Below, in pieces: positions 5,638 to 5,878 of a stretch of DNA of 5,878 nt. The translations under genes were made by a program, and so were the position numbers. The notes beneath the pieces were generated by a model. It was not told the DNA's origin and ran no database searches. It saw nothing but the letters and a program-made list of their open reading frames with translations. How positions within the stretch are numbered: the stretch's first letter is position 1; the number at the start of each line of letters is the position of its first letter. The DNA comes from an uncultured Helicobacteraceae bacterium (lineage in GTDB: Bacteria > Campylobacterota > Campylobacteria > Campylobacterales > Sulfurimonadaceae): positions 1-5,878 of the forward strand of contig CAIUZU010000144.1 of assembly GCA_903903705.1 (NCBI GenBank), written 5' to 3'.

Positions 5638-5878
5638 TTAAGCAACTATGACATACCTGTTTCTGCCGGTTGTTTTTGCTTCATAGAGAGCATTATCGGA
5701 CTCTGTGAGAAGTTGATCTTTGGACTTTTCTTCTGTAATATCTTTAAAAGAGATACCGATACTTATAGATATATAATTGCTTGCAGTAGAGTACTCATGC
5801 GGAACTTTCAACTCTTGAACTGATTCAAGCAGAGATACTGCAACTTTTTCTACGCCCTCTTTATCTATATCTTTTAAT
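5638..5878 (-). CDS. GGDEF-domain protein (probable diguanylate cyclase), C-terminal end
   Basis: The last 79 codons of a gene entering from the right edge, ending in TAA at 5640-5638. The translation matches the C-terminal half of a GGDEF domain: VPHEYSTASNYISISIGIS, then a linker with D-Q-L-L, then SDNALYEAKTTGRNRYV, the family's usual A-D-x-A-L-Y-x-A-K-x-x-G-R-N-R ending (here S-D in place of A-D). GGDEF domains make the second messenger cyclic di-GMP from two GTP. The GGDEF signature itself, the inhibitory site and any N-terminal sensor domain lie outside the window, so activity and input signal cannot be judged. The GGDEF domain is at the very C-terminus, with no EAL domain after it. It is separated from metX by 48 bp and is probably a different transcription unit. 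Confidence 0.93.
   Translation of the reverse strand, partial: LKDIDKEGVEKVAVSLLESVQELKVPHEYSTASNYISISIGISFKDITEEKSKDQLLTESDNALYEAKTTGRNRYVIVA

Overview
The window looks like chromosomal DNA of a Campylobacterota species, most like the sulfur-oxidising Sulfurimonas group. This is inferred from the AT-rich, tightly overlapping genes, from the protein sequences of MurC, DapC and MetX, and from promoters with a good -10 box behind a T-rich stretch and no clear -35. No database search was run. Every gene I can support lies on the minus strand, so the transcription order is from high to low coordinates.

Layout in transcription order. (1) 5878-5638: C-terminal end of a GGDEF-type diguanylate cyclase. 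(2) A 48-bp gap with a small dyad, a possible -10 box and a T tract. (3) A five-gene, nearly gapless cluster at 5589-2263: metX (homoserine O-acyltransferase, TTG start), xseB (exonuclease VII small subunit), a nitrilase-fold protein that has lost its catalytic Cys and Lys, a short ThiF/MoeB/HesA-type E1-like adenylyltransferase without the usual zinc cysteines, and an exported thioredoxin-fold protein with CxxS in place of CxxC. Neighbours overlap by 8, 1 and 4 nt, and the last pair is 10 nt apart. (4) A 64-bp gap with a convincing extended -10 promoter. (5) A three-gene cluster at 2198-1: dapC (succinyl-diaminopimelate aminotransferase), a helical TPR-like protein of unknown function, and the N-terminal 186 codons of murC, which runs off the left edge.

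The second cluster makes biological sense: DapC helps make meso-diaminopimelate, which enters the peptidoglycan stem peptide, and MurC starts building that peptide. The first cluster joins methionine precursor synthesis and a DNA repair subunit to three poorly understood proteins. Those three are the most interesting part of the window: a probable pseudoenzyme, an atypical E1-like protein beside metX (of note because Wolinella, also in Campylobacterota, makes methionine through a protein-thiocarboxylate sulfur carrier activated by an E1-like enzyme), and a monothiol thioredoxin-like protein. I saw no tRNA, rRNA, CRISPR array, insertion sequence, phage gene or riboswitch, and no gene-free stretch over 300 bp.
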